In this document: positions 14,253 to 21,023 of the stretch, in pieces
Layout: each line of letters starts with the position of its first letter
Numbering within the stretch: the stretch's first letter is position 1
NCBI GenBank assembly: GCA_030601965.1
Contig: JAUWAR010000004.1
Span: 1-21,651 of the forward strand
DNA length: 21,651 bases
DNA from: a bacterium
Lineage (GTDB): Bacteria; Hydrothermota; UBA3073; JACQXS01; JAUWAR01
Direction of reading: 5' to 3'
Notes under the pieces: model-generated
Databases searched by the model: none
What the model was told of the DNA's origin: nothing
Seen by the model: the letters and a program-made list of their open reading frames with translations, nothing else
Made by a program: the position numbers and the translations under genes

Positions 14253-15164
14253 TTATTTTAACTTACTTCCATCAAATAGGGCATCTGAAAGACCTGTGTT
14301 CACTTTTATATCTTTGACCTCAATAACCGTCTCTATCCCCCCACCTGCGAGCATCTTTTGCATCATTTCCATCTGAGGCTTTATCATCTTCTCTGCCATT
14401 GCTCGCTGTTCAGGAGGCATTTCGGCTAACCCCTCACGCATCTCGGCTAATCCTTCACGCATTTCTTGCTTCTGCTCGGGAGTTATTTCTTCTGCCACTC
14501 CCCCGATGGTCGTTACAGTCCGATAAGCTCTTAGCATACCATCTACCTTGCGAAAGTCCTCAAGCTTGATAACTATATTCATATCCCTTTTCTGTCCTTC
14601 CTCGTCCATCATCTTTGCAAATATTTCCATTTTCCTCATAACTAAATCTTTGACATCTACCCAGACTTTGCCGCTGACCTCGCCTTCTACCATCTTTTCT
14701 GGCTTACCCATCCCCATCAGTTTAGTCATATCCCTGATTTTCAGGACATAGGCGGGATTCCCTTCAATTTTCTCAGTCCCCACATACTCGGCATCAATAG
14801 CCTCTAAATTCTCCCACGCCTGATAAGGGTTGTAGTCAGGCTTCTCCTTTTTCAGTTCGCCAGATACCGGGTCCACCGACCACTGATATACGCCATCATA
14901 GATAGTGGTAAACTTCATCCCCATCGTCTCCATCTCACTGCGAGTTTTGTATATTGTCCTGCCGCCCACAGTTGCCCGCTTGTAGTAAATTATAGACTCA
15001 TCAGTCACAACAGTGTAATCCTTTACACCCTTCATCTGATTCTCGTAGTTGGCTGCTATTTTTTTGATGATTTCCTCAGCTGTTTTTCCACTCCGTGGCG
15101 AACCACTGGCCGCAGAAAACGCAAAAAGCGCAGCTACAACCAAACAAAATCTCCTTGCCTTCAT
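14253..15164 (-). CDS. Exported LolA-fold (outer-membrane lipoprotein-sorting-like) protein
   Basis: The 303-residue protein starts at ATG 15164, where GGGAGGAAAA stands directly upstream; an in-frame ATG further up (15242) lies inside mazG and is not used. Residues 1-20 (MKARRFCLVVAALFAFSAAS) are a signal peptide. The body (TIYDGVYQWSVDP, YVGTEKIEGNPAYVLKI, KVWVDVKDLVMRKMEI) matches the beta-sheet LolA/LolB-like fold of lipoprotein-sorting proteins. A methionine- and glutamate-rich C-terminal region includes a tandem repeat EMREGLA. It is 13 bp after mazG. The DNA looks more GC-rich than the neighbours. RseB-type sigma regulators share this fold, so a link to the ECF sigma gene is possible but unproven. 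Confidence 0.78.
   Translation of the reverse strand: MKARRFCLVVAALFAFSAASGSPRSGKTAEEIIKKIAANYENQMKGVKDYTVVTDESIIYYKRATVGGRTIYKTRSEMETMGMKFTTIYDGVYQWSVDPVSGELKKEKPDYNPYQAWENLEAIDAEYVGTEKIEGNPAYVLKIRDMTKLMGMGKPEKMVEGEVSGKVWVDVKDLVMRKMEIFAKMMDEEGQKRDMNIVIKLEDFRKVDGMLRAYRTVTTIGGVAEEITPEQKQEMREGLAEMREGLAEMPPEQRAMAEKMIKPQMEMMQKMLAGGGIETVIEVKDIKVNTGLSDALFDGSKLK
14422..14463. repeat. 21-bp tandem duplication in the LolA-fold gene
   Basis: Two 21-bp units (14422-14442 and 14443-14463) differ at three positions and encode the doubled peptide EMREGLA. The length is a multiple of three, so the frame is kept. Confidence 0.85.
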
Positions 15165-15177
15165 TTTTCCTCCCAGT

Positions 15178-15921
15178 TTAAATACCCTCTGATTTAATTC
15201 CTTCCCATATCCTATCCATCTGTCTAAAAGATAAGGCATCACCTCCTTTTACTGCTTTTTCTATTTTTTTAAATCTCTTTTCAAATTTGAGACAGGTTTT
15301 CCTTAAACTCTCTTCTGCATCTATGTCAAGAAAATTTGCAAGGTGTGAAACCGTAAATAAGAGGTCTCCAAGTTCCTCCTCTTTTTCATTCTTTCTCTCT
15401 GCCTCTATTAGTTCTTTGATTTCTTCTGTGACTTTTTCAAATACACCATCTATAGTCTTCCAGTCAAAACCAATATCCCTCGCCTTTCTCTGAATATCCT
15501 TCGCAATCTTAAGTGCAGAATTTTCGGATTTCGGACCTGCCCCGCACCATCTCGGTGCGGGGTGAGAGATTTCGGATTTCTTCACCTCATCCCATATTCG
15601 CTTTGCCTGTTCTGGTGTCTCTGCCTTTTTATTACCAAACACATGTGGATGTCTCCTGATTAGTTTATCTTTAAGAGTTAAAAGGACATCTGTAATATCA
15701 AAAGCGTCTGATATCTCTGCATACATAATAATAATATGTAAAAGGTCACCTAATTCCTCTACCAGATTTCCATCTCTATCCACAGCATTTACAACCTCAT
15801 ATGTCTCTTCTATCAGGTCATTTTTCAAACTCTCACAAGTCTGCTCTCTATCCCACGGACATTTTTTACGCAGGTCTTTTGTAATACCTACAATCTCCTT
15901 AAAGGTCTTTTGTGAAGACAT
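15178..15921 (-). CDS. mazG: Nucleoside triphosphate pyrophosphohydrolase MazG with palindrome insert
   Basis: MazG hydrolyses (d)NTPs to monophosphates and removes non-standard nucleotides. The 247-residue protein has two MazG domains: CPWDREQT (21-28), EETYEVV (38-44) and EELGDLL (55-61), then EEIKELIEAE and EEELGDLLF in the second half, giving the paired ExxE...ExxD metal sites. The linker around residues 115-131 (ISHPAPRWCGAGPK) replaces the usual conserved linker and is encoded by a palindromic element flanked by direct repeats. Its start overlaps the sigma gene stop as TAATG. Being downstream of nrdD fits a role in nucleotide-pool control. Confidence 0.93.
   Translation of the reverse strand: MSSQKTFKEIVGITKDLRKKCPWDREQTCESLKNDLIEETYEVVNAVDRDGNLVEELGDLLHIIIMYAEISDAFDITDVLLTLKDKLIRRHPHVFGNKKAETPEQAKRIWDEVKKSEISHPAPRWCGAGPKSENSALKIAKDIQRKARDIGFDWKTIDGVFEKVTEEIKELIEAERKNEKEEELGDLLFTVSHLANFLDIDAEESLRKTCLKFEKRFKKIEKAVKGGDALSFRQMDRIWEGIKSEGI
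15522..15580. repeat. Palindromic element with 11-bp direct repeats inside mazG
   Basis: The core CCCCGCACC (15540-15548) / GGTGCGGGG (15554-15562) has a five-base loop. It is bracketed by two copies of TTTCGGATTTC (15522-15532 and 15570-15580). The repeat period is 48 bp, exactly 16 codons, so one period can be inserted or removed without breaking the frame. The direct repeats could be a target duplication or part of the element. Confidence 0.85.
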
Positions 15922-16490
15922 TAATATAATAACTGTTTTAATAGTTTTTCCCTGACTATCTTTCTTGCCCTATGAAGCCTTGATCTCACAGCAGAAACCG
16001 AAATCCCATGTTTCTCCGCTATCTCTTTAATTGAAAAATCCTCAGTATCTCCTAAAACAGTCTTGTATTTAGGTGGAAGTGATTCTTTGGTTTTTTTTAC
16101 TTCCTTTTTGAGCTCTTCATCTTCTAATAATTTAACAGGGCTCTTTGCCGATTCGTCTATATATCCCCTTTTTCTCTTTGTATCCAGACCCATAACATCC
16201 ACGTCAAGAGAGATAGTATCCCATTTCTCTTTCCTGAGCCTCATTAAGCAATGATTCATAGCAATACGATATATCCATGTGGAGAGGTGTAACTTTTTCT
16301 TAAGCTTGTGAAGATTATTAGACACAGAGAGAAAAGTCTCCTGTAAGATGTCCCGTGCATCTTCCTCATTTCTTAACATCCTCCGGCCAAGGTCATATAC
16401 CTGATTCTCATATCTGTTCACGATTTCCTCAAATGCTCTAAAATCACCTGTAATGCTTCTTTCAATAAGCACACTGTCTTTCTCTCGCAT
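15921..16490 (-). CDS. ECF-type sigma-70 factor
   Basis: The 189-residue protein has sigma region 2 (about 15-80, with FEEIVNRYENQVYDLGRRML, DARDILQETFLSV and LSTWIYRIAMNH) and region 4 (about 130-185, with LPPKYKTV, SIKEIAEKHGIS and AVRSRLHRARKIVREKL). It lacks regions 1 and 3, as in extracytoplasmic-function sigma factors. It overlaps both neighbours as TAATG, nrdD upstream and mazG downstream. No anti-sigma factor with a zinc-binding motif is next to it. The context suggests control of, or co-expression with, nucleotide metabolism and an exported LolA-fold protein. Confidence 0.92.
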   Translation of the reverse strand: MREKDSVLIERSITGDFRAFEEIVNRYENQVYDLGRRMLRNEEDARDILQETFLSVSNNLHKLKKKLHLSTWIYRIAMNHCLMRLRKEKWDTISLDVDVMGLDTKRKRGYIDESAKSPVKLLEDEELKKEVKKTKESLPPKYKTVLGDTEDFSIKEIAEKHGISVSAVRSRLHRARKIVREKLLKQLLY

Positions 16491-18553
16491 TATATCTTAT
16501 ATACCTTTCTCTCTTTAAATTCCTGCTGTTTACCTTCATTCCAATTTGAAACAGGTCGGTAGTAACCTACTACTCTTGAATAGACCTCCGTAGCCTTGCT
16601 ACATTGTGGGCATTTTTCCTGTTTCCCACTTATATATCCGTGGTCAGGGCATATAGAAAAAATAGGACTAAAAGTGAAATATGGAAGTTTAAATCTCTCA
16701 GCAAGTCTTCGGACAAGTGTTCCACAAAGAGCAGGGTCTTGTATCTCCTCACCAATAAAACCATGAAGCACTGTTCCACCCGTATACTTACTTTGAAGTT
16801 CTTCCTGAAGTGTAAATGCCTCAAACATATCCTCTGTATATGCTACAGGAAGTTGAGTGGAATTGGTGTAAAAAGGAACTTCATTACCACCAGTAATAAT
16901 ATCCTTAAATTTCTCTTTATCCTTTCTTGCTAATCTATAGGCAGTTCCTTCTGCAGGTGTTGCCTCTAAATTGTAAATATGACCTGTTTCTTCTTGGAAA
17001 TCCCGTAATTTTTCGAGCATAAAATCAAGTACTGAAAGAGCAAACTCCCTTCCCCTGTCACTGCCAATGTTTTCACCAATAAAATTAAGGCACGCCTCAT
17101 TCATTCCAACAAGACCTATTGTAGAGAAGTGATTTTTTATGGTTTTTAAATATCTTCTTGTAAAAGGAAAAAGCCCTGTCTCAATATTTCTCCACACGAG
17201 TTTCCTTTTTACCTCAAGAGATGTCTTTGCAATATCCATAAGACGAGAAATCCTTTCAAAAAATTCATCCTCAGTCTTTGAAAAGTATCCAATACGAGGC
17301 ATATTTATGGTAACAACACCAACAGAACCAGTAGAATCAGAAGAGCCAAATAATCCACCAGTAACATTTTTCCTCAGTTCCCTGAGGTCAAGTTGTAATC
17401 TGCAACACATAGACCGAACATCTTCAGGCTTAAGAGAACTATTTATGAAATTTTGAAAATATGGAAGCCCATATTTTGCCGTCATCTTAAAGAGAAGTCT
17501 AGCATTATCCGACTCCCATGGAAACCCTTTTGTTAAATTATATGTAGGAATCGGAAATGTAAATACCCTTCCGTTTTTATCCCCCTCTGTCATAACTTCA
17601 ATAAATGCCCTATTTATCATATCCATCTCTTTCTGAAAATCACCATATTTGCCAAACCCTGATTGATATTCTCCATTCACAGTAACAGGCTCATCAATAA
17701 GATCCTGCGGAGGTGTCCAATCAAATGTGAGGTTTGTAAAAGGAGTCTGTCCACCCCATCTTGATGCCACATTTAAGGAAAACACAAACCTCTGAAAAGA
17801 CTGTTTCACATCATCATAATTCAAGTTATCTTTTCTTATATACGGGGCAAGATAGGTATCAAGTGAATTAAATGCCATAGCACCAGCCCACTCATTTTGA
17901 AGAGTCCCAAGAAAATTGACCATCTGACCCAATGCGGTTTCCAGATGTCTTGGAGGTGCTGCCTCTACTTTTCTCGGAACACCATTAAATCCTTCTGCCA
18001 AAACCTGACGCAGATTCCAGCCAGCACAATAACCAGCAAGACCCATCGCAAGGTCGTGAATATGTAAATCTCCGTCTTTATGAGCATTTGCTACTTCTCC
18101 GGGATATATACTCTCAAGTGTGTAATTTGCAATTACAGAACCTGCTGAATGAAGCATAAGTCCAGAAAAAGAAAAGTCCGCATTTGAGTTCTCCCTTACT
18201 CGCCAGTCTGTATAATCAAGATAGCCATCTATAGTATTCTCTACATCCATTATAATACCGCGCCCCTTTCTAATCCTTGCGTGTTGCTCTCTGTAGAGAA
18301 TATAAGTCCTGGCTATCTCTAACATCCCCTGTTCCATCAATACCTTTTCTACAATATCTTGAATCTCCTCGACAGTCGGTATTCTTCTCCTCACAGTTGA
18401 AGAAAGGACATCAATAACCCTATCCGATAAAAGTTCTGCAAGTTTTTCGTCTCCCTTTTCACAAGCCTTCATAGCCTTTAATATGGCATTCGTAATCTTG
18501 CCCTGATTAAAAGGCACAATTTTTCCGTCTCTCTTTTTTATTTTTTCAAGCAT
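16490..18553 (-). CDS. nrdD: Anaerobic ribonucleoside-triphosphate reductase
   Basis: NrdD makes dNTPs without oxygen using a glycyl radical. The 687-residue protein begins with an ATP-cone (RDGKIVPFNQGKITNAILKA, about 7-27, extending to about 90). The catalytic barrel includes HIHDLAMGLAGYCAGWNLRQ. The C-terminal zinc site is C635-x2-H638 and C648-x2-C651, and the radical loop RVVGYYRPVSNWNEGK places the radical on G663. The activase gene nrdG is not in the window. AGGGAGGGT precedes the ATG. It leads an operon with the sigma factor, mazG and the LolA-fold gene. Confidence 0.97.
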   Translation of the reverse strand: MLEKIKKRDGKIVPFNQGKITNAILKAMKACEKGDEKLAELLSDRVIDVLSSTVRRRIPTVEEIQDIVEKVLMEQGMLEIARTYILYREQHARIRKGRGIIMDVENTIDGYLDYTDWRVRENSNADFSFSGLMLHSAGSVIANYTLESIYPGEVANAHKDGDLHIHDLAMGLAGYCAGWNLRQVLAEGFNGVPRKVEAAPPRHLETALGQMVNFLGTLQNEWAGAMAFNSLDTYLAPYIRKDNLNYDDVKQSFQRFVFSLNVASRWGGQTPFTNLTFDWTPPQDLIDEPVTVNGEYQSGFGKYGDFQKEMDMINRAFIEVMTEGDKNGRVFTFPIPTYNLTKGFPWESDNARLLFKMTAKYGLPYFQNFINSSLKPEDVRSMCCRLQLDLRELRKNVTGGLFGSSDSTGSVGVVTINMPRIGYFSKTEDEFFERISRLMDIAKTSLEVKRKLVWRNIETGLFPFTRRYLKTIKNHFSTIGLVGMNEACLNFIGENIGSDRGREFALSVLDFMLEKLRDFQEETGHIYNLEATPAEGTAYRLARKDKEKFKDIITGGNEVPFYTNSTQLPVAYTEDMFEAFTLQEELQSKYTGGTVLHGFIGEEIQDPALCGTLVRRLAERFKLPYFTFSPIFSICPDHGYISGKQEKCPQCSKATEVYSRVVGYYRPVSNWNEGKQQEFKERKVYKI

Positions 18554-18651
18554 TTTAACCCTCCCTAAAATTCATTCTTCTATAGATTTTTCTTTGTCAG
18601 ATAATTCAATGGGTGTCAAGAGATTTATTTTAACAAATTTAAAAATAATGC

Positions 18652-18680
18652 TTGACAATCTCAGATTTACATTTCATAAT
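18652..18680 (+). promoter_or_regulatory. Promoter giving a near-leaderless zapB-like message
   Basis: TTGACA at 18652-18657, 17-base spacer, CATAAT at 18675-18680 (five of six). The predicted transcription start is near 18687, two or three bases before ATG 18690. This is among the best consensus matches in the window. Confidence 0.6.
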
Positions 18681-18689
18681 AAAAAACAG

Positions 18690-18887
18690 ATGGAAGAGAA
18701 ATTTTTGCTTCTTGAGCAGAGGGTCAAACAGGCAGTTGACTTGATAATAAATTTAAGGAAGGAGATTGAACCATTAAAAAAAGAAAACAAAGATTTAAAT
18801 CTAAAAATAGAAGGAGCAAGAAAAAAGTTAGAGGAACTGCTTAAAAGGCTTGAGATTGTAGTTCCTCGGCAAGATATGGTTGATTGA
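18690..18887 (+). CDS. ZapB-like coiled-coil protein
   Basis: The 65-residue protein from ATG 18690 is almost one coiled coil: MEEKFLLLEQRVKQAVDLI, then LRKEIEPLKKENKDLNLKI, with heptad leucines. Its size and place directly before zapA fit the ZapB/ZapB-like partners of ZapA at the division ring. A TTG at 18594 would add 32 residues, but the promoter at 18652-18680 lies inside that extension, so I prefer the later ATG. No ribosome binding site is visible, in keeping with a leaderless message. Confidence 0.68.
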   Translation: MEEKFLLLEQRVKQAVDLIINLRKEIEPLKKENKDLNLKIEGARKKLEELLKRLEIVVPRQDMVD

Positions 18888-18918
18888 AAACCCGCAAGGG
18901 ACACCGACAGGCAAGAGA

Positions 18919-19176
18919 ATGAAGATAAAGATATTTGGTAAGGAGTATGACATAAAAGGAGATACATCTTCTGAGTACATAAAAGAGGTAGCTTCTTCTG
19001 TAAACTCCAGAATGGAGGAGATTTCGAAATTAGCTCCGGGAAAATCATCTTTTGATATCGCTGTCTTGGCAGCCCTTAATATTGCAGACGAATTGACTCA
19101 AGAACGCAGAGTAAACAAAGACTATGAAAAAAAGGCCGAGAAATCTCTTCTCTGCCTGAATGAGGTTCTTTCTTAG
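18919..19176 (+). CDS. zapA: Cell division protein ZapA
   Basis: ZapA bundles FtsZ filaments at the division site. The 85-residue protein begins MKIKIFGKEYDIKG, followed by YIKEVASSVNSRMEEI and SSFDIAVLAALNIADEL, which are the family pattern, and ends in a coiled-coil tail. A TTG at 18880 adds 13 residues (NPQGTPTGKR among them) and overlaps the zapB-like gene, but relatives start at the ATG, so I use 18919. A hairpin GGACTTTT (19182-19189) / AAAAGTCC (19199-19206) follows the stop, and 6S RNA comes next, a common gene order. Confidence 0.9.
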   Translation: MKIKIFGKEYDIKGDTSSEYIKEVASSVNSRMEEISKLAPGKSSFDIAVLAALNIADELTQERRVNKDYEKKAEKSLLCLNEVLS

Positions 19177-19212
19177 ATATGGGACTTTTATATTCTGCAA
19201 AAGTCCTATAAA

Positions 19213-19367
19213 GGGTTTCCTGTCGTGTTCGTGACGGGTTGTAAATTTTGAGCCAACACCTTTTTGCAGGGGGTTCCAACACATAATTTATGTGCTGGAG
19301 TGCCCACTTTGACTTATGGTTCTAAAGGTGACTTCTCACACGGCACAAGGATGGGAAACCCTTTTTT
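19213..19367 (+). ncRNA. ssrS: 6S RNA
   Basis: This gene-free stretch between zapA and rny folds as a long rod. The closing stem pairs GGGTTTCC (19213-19220) with GGAAACCC (19354-19361), followed by six T, an intrinsic terminator. Inside are TGTCGTGTTCGTGACGGG, then GAGCCAACACC, GTGCTGGAGTGCCC and CTTCTCACACGGCAC, which match the 6S RNA sequences of anaerobic proteobacteria-like groups as I remember them. 6S RNA mimics an open promoter and holds the housekeeping RNA polymerase. A TATAAA at 19207-19212 could be its -10. Position after zapA is classic for ssrS. Exact ends are approximate. Confidence 0.85.
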
Positions 19368-19392
19368 CTATTTTTAGAAGAGAGAGGAGAAA

Positions 19393-20946
19393 ATGATGAC
19401 AATTATTTATTTCATAATTATAGGCATAATCTGCTTTTTTATTGGTTTCTTGGTTCAGAAAAAAGTCCAGCAATTTAAAGAAAAATCTGCAAAGACCGTT
19501 GCTGAAAAACTGATAGAAGGTGCAAAAAAAGAGGCGGGAAAATACAAAATTACTGCAGAACTGGAACTGAAAGCAGAGTATAGTCAGAAAAGAATCGACT
19601 TTGAAAGGGAGACAAGAAACAAAAGAAAAGAGATTGAATTACTGGAGAATAAGGTACAGGAAAAGGAAAGAAATTGTGATAGAAAGCAGGACTTACTTAC
19701 AAAAAAAGAGCATGAACTTGAATTGCTCCGAAAAGATGTTGAGGCAAAAGACAGAGCAGTAAAAGCAAAGAGCGAGAAGTTCGACAGTCTTATAAAACTT
19801 GAAAATGAAAAGTTGCAATCCATCTCAGGAATGACCCAGGAGGAAGCAAAAAAAGTTCTTCTTGCCAATCTTGAAGAAGAAGCCAGATACGAGGCAAGAG
19901 AAAGAACAAAAAAGATAAAAGAAGAAGGAGAACAACAGGCATTAAAAGAAGTGAGACGTATTACTACCACAGCAATAGAGAGATATGCTATAGAGCATAC
20001 TATAGAGACCACAACCAGCACAATCTCTCTACCAAATGAGGAGATGAAAGGAAGGCTGATAGGTAGGGAAGGCAGAAATATAAGGGCCTTTGAGACTGCA
20101 ACTGGAGTAGACCTCGTCATTGATGATACTCCAGAGACAGTGTCTGCTTCATGCTTTGACCCGGTTAAAAGAGAGATTGCAAAAATTACCCTTGAAAGAC
20201 TCGTGGCAGATGGAAGAATACATCCCTCCCGTATTGAAGAACTTACAAAAAAGGTAGAAAAAGAAGTAGTGGAAGCAATGAATAAAGCTGGGGAAGAAAT
20301 GTGCATTGAACTACGAGTTAAAGAAATCCACCCAGAAATTGTGAAACTTCTGGGACAACTCAAATTCAGAACAAGCTATGGACAGAATGTTCTGCAGCAC
20401 TCTAATGAAGTGGCTGTAATTGCTGGACTTATGGCAAGTGAATTAGGATTAGATGAGGAATTTGCAAGAAGAGCTGGATTGTTACATGATATTGGTAAAG
20501 CCATACCAGGTAAAGAAGGAGGAACTCACCAGAAAGTAGGTGCAGAAATTGCCAAAAAATATGGAGAATGTGATATAGTTGTAAATAGTATTGCAGCCCA
20601 TCATAAAGATGTAGAACCCACTTCTCCTATCGCAGTGCTTGTGCAAGCCTCTGATGCAATATCCGGAGCAAGACCTGGAGCAAGAAGAGAGACTTTTGAA
20701 GCTTATATAGAGAGACTGGAGAAACTGGAAAATGTTGTCAATTCCTTTGATGGTGTCGAAAAATCTTATGTAATCCAGGCAGGCAGAGAAGTAAGAGTGA
20801 TAGTTAGCCCGGAATCTATCTCTGATGCCGGTATTACTGAACTTGCAGACTCTATTGCCCAGAAGATAGAGGGTGAACTCAAATACCCGGGTGAGATAAA
20901 AGTTACAGTTATTAGAGAAACAAGAGCCGTGGAATACGCTAAATAG
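19393..20946 (+). CDS. rny: Ribonuclease Y
   Basis: RNase Y is a membrane-bound endoribonuclease that starts mRNA decay. The 517-residue protein has an N-terminal membrane helix (about 3-22), a long coiled coil (about 25-195), a KH RNA-binding domain with GRLIGREGRNIRAFE (about 217-231) and an HD metal-dependent domain with LQHSNEVA, LLHDIGKA and AAHHKD. AGAGGAG precedes the ATG. The length is normal. It follows the 6S RNA terminator and precedes a ymdB-type gene, a widely conserved pair. Confidence 0.97.
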   Translation: MMTIIYFIIIGIICFFIGFLVQKKVQQFKEKSAKTVAEKLIEGAKKEAGKYKITAELELKAEYSQKRIDFERETRNKRKEIELLENKVQEKERNCDRKQDLLTKKEHELELLRKDVEAKDRAVKAKSEKFDSLIKLENEKLQSISGMTQEEAKKVLLANLEEEARYEARERTKKIKEEGEQQALKEVRRITTTAIERYAIEHTIETTTSTISLPNEEMKGRLIGREGRNIRAFETATGVDLVIDDTPETVSASCFDPVKREIAKITLERLVADGRIHPSRIEELTKKVEKEVVEAMNKAGEEMCIELRVKEIHPEIVKLLGQLKFRTSYGQNVLQHSNEVAVIAGLMASELGLDEEFARRAGLLHDIGKAIPGKEGGTHQKVGAEIAKKYGECDIVVNSIAAHHKDVEPTSPIAVLVQASDAISGARPGARRETFEAYIERLEKLENVVNSFDGVEKSYVIQAGREVRVIVSPESISDAGITELADSIAQKIEGELKYPGEIKVTVIRETRAVEYAK

Positions 20947-21020
20947 TTCGTAGTTTATGGTTCATAGTTCATGGTTTTTTTAGCTATGAACTAATAACTA
21001 ATAACCATGAACTAATAACC
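20947..21020. repeat. Heptamer satellite in both orientations between rny and the ymdB-type gene
   Basis: The left half has seven-base units TCGTAGT, TTATGGT, TCATAGT, TCATGGT; the right half has ATGAAC- and TAATAAC-type units (TATGAAC, TAATAAC, TAATAAC, CATGAAC, TAATAAC). AGTTCATGGTT (20966-20976) and AACCATGAACT (21003-21013) form an 11-bp inverted pair. The array fills nearly the whole 77-bp gap and ends 3 bp before the TTG start of the next gene. Confidence 0.85.
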
Positions 21021-21023
21021 AAT

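Noticed and set aside
15165..15242. Upstream ATG (15242) for the LolA-fold protein
   Set aside because: It would place 26 residues inside mazG before an obvious signal peptide; the ATG at 15164 has a strong ribosome binding site.
1833..18915. Shared 12-mer CCGACAGGCAAG at 1833 and 18904
   Set aside because: Several shared 12-mers are expected by chance in a sequence of this size, and the flanks do not match.
19584..20363. Long open frame on the minus strand opposite rny (259 codons)
   Set aside because: It is the serine/phenylalanine-rich complement of a lysine/glutamate-rich coiled coil, with no ribosome site or family pattern.
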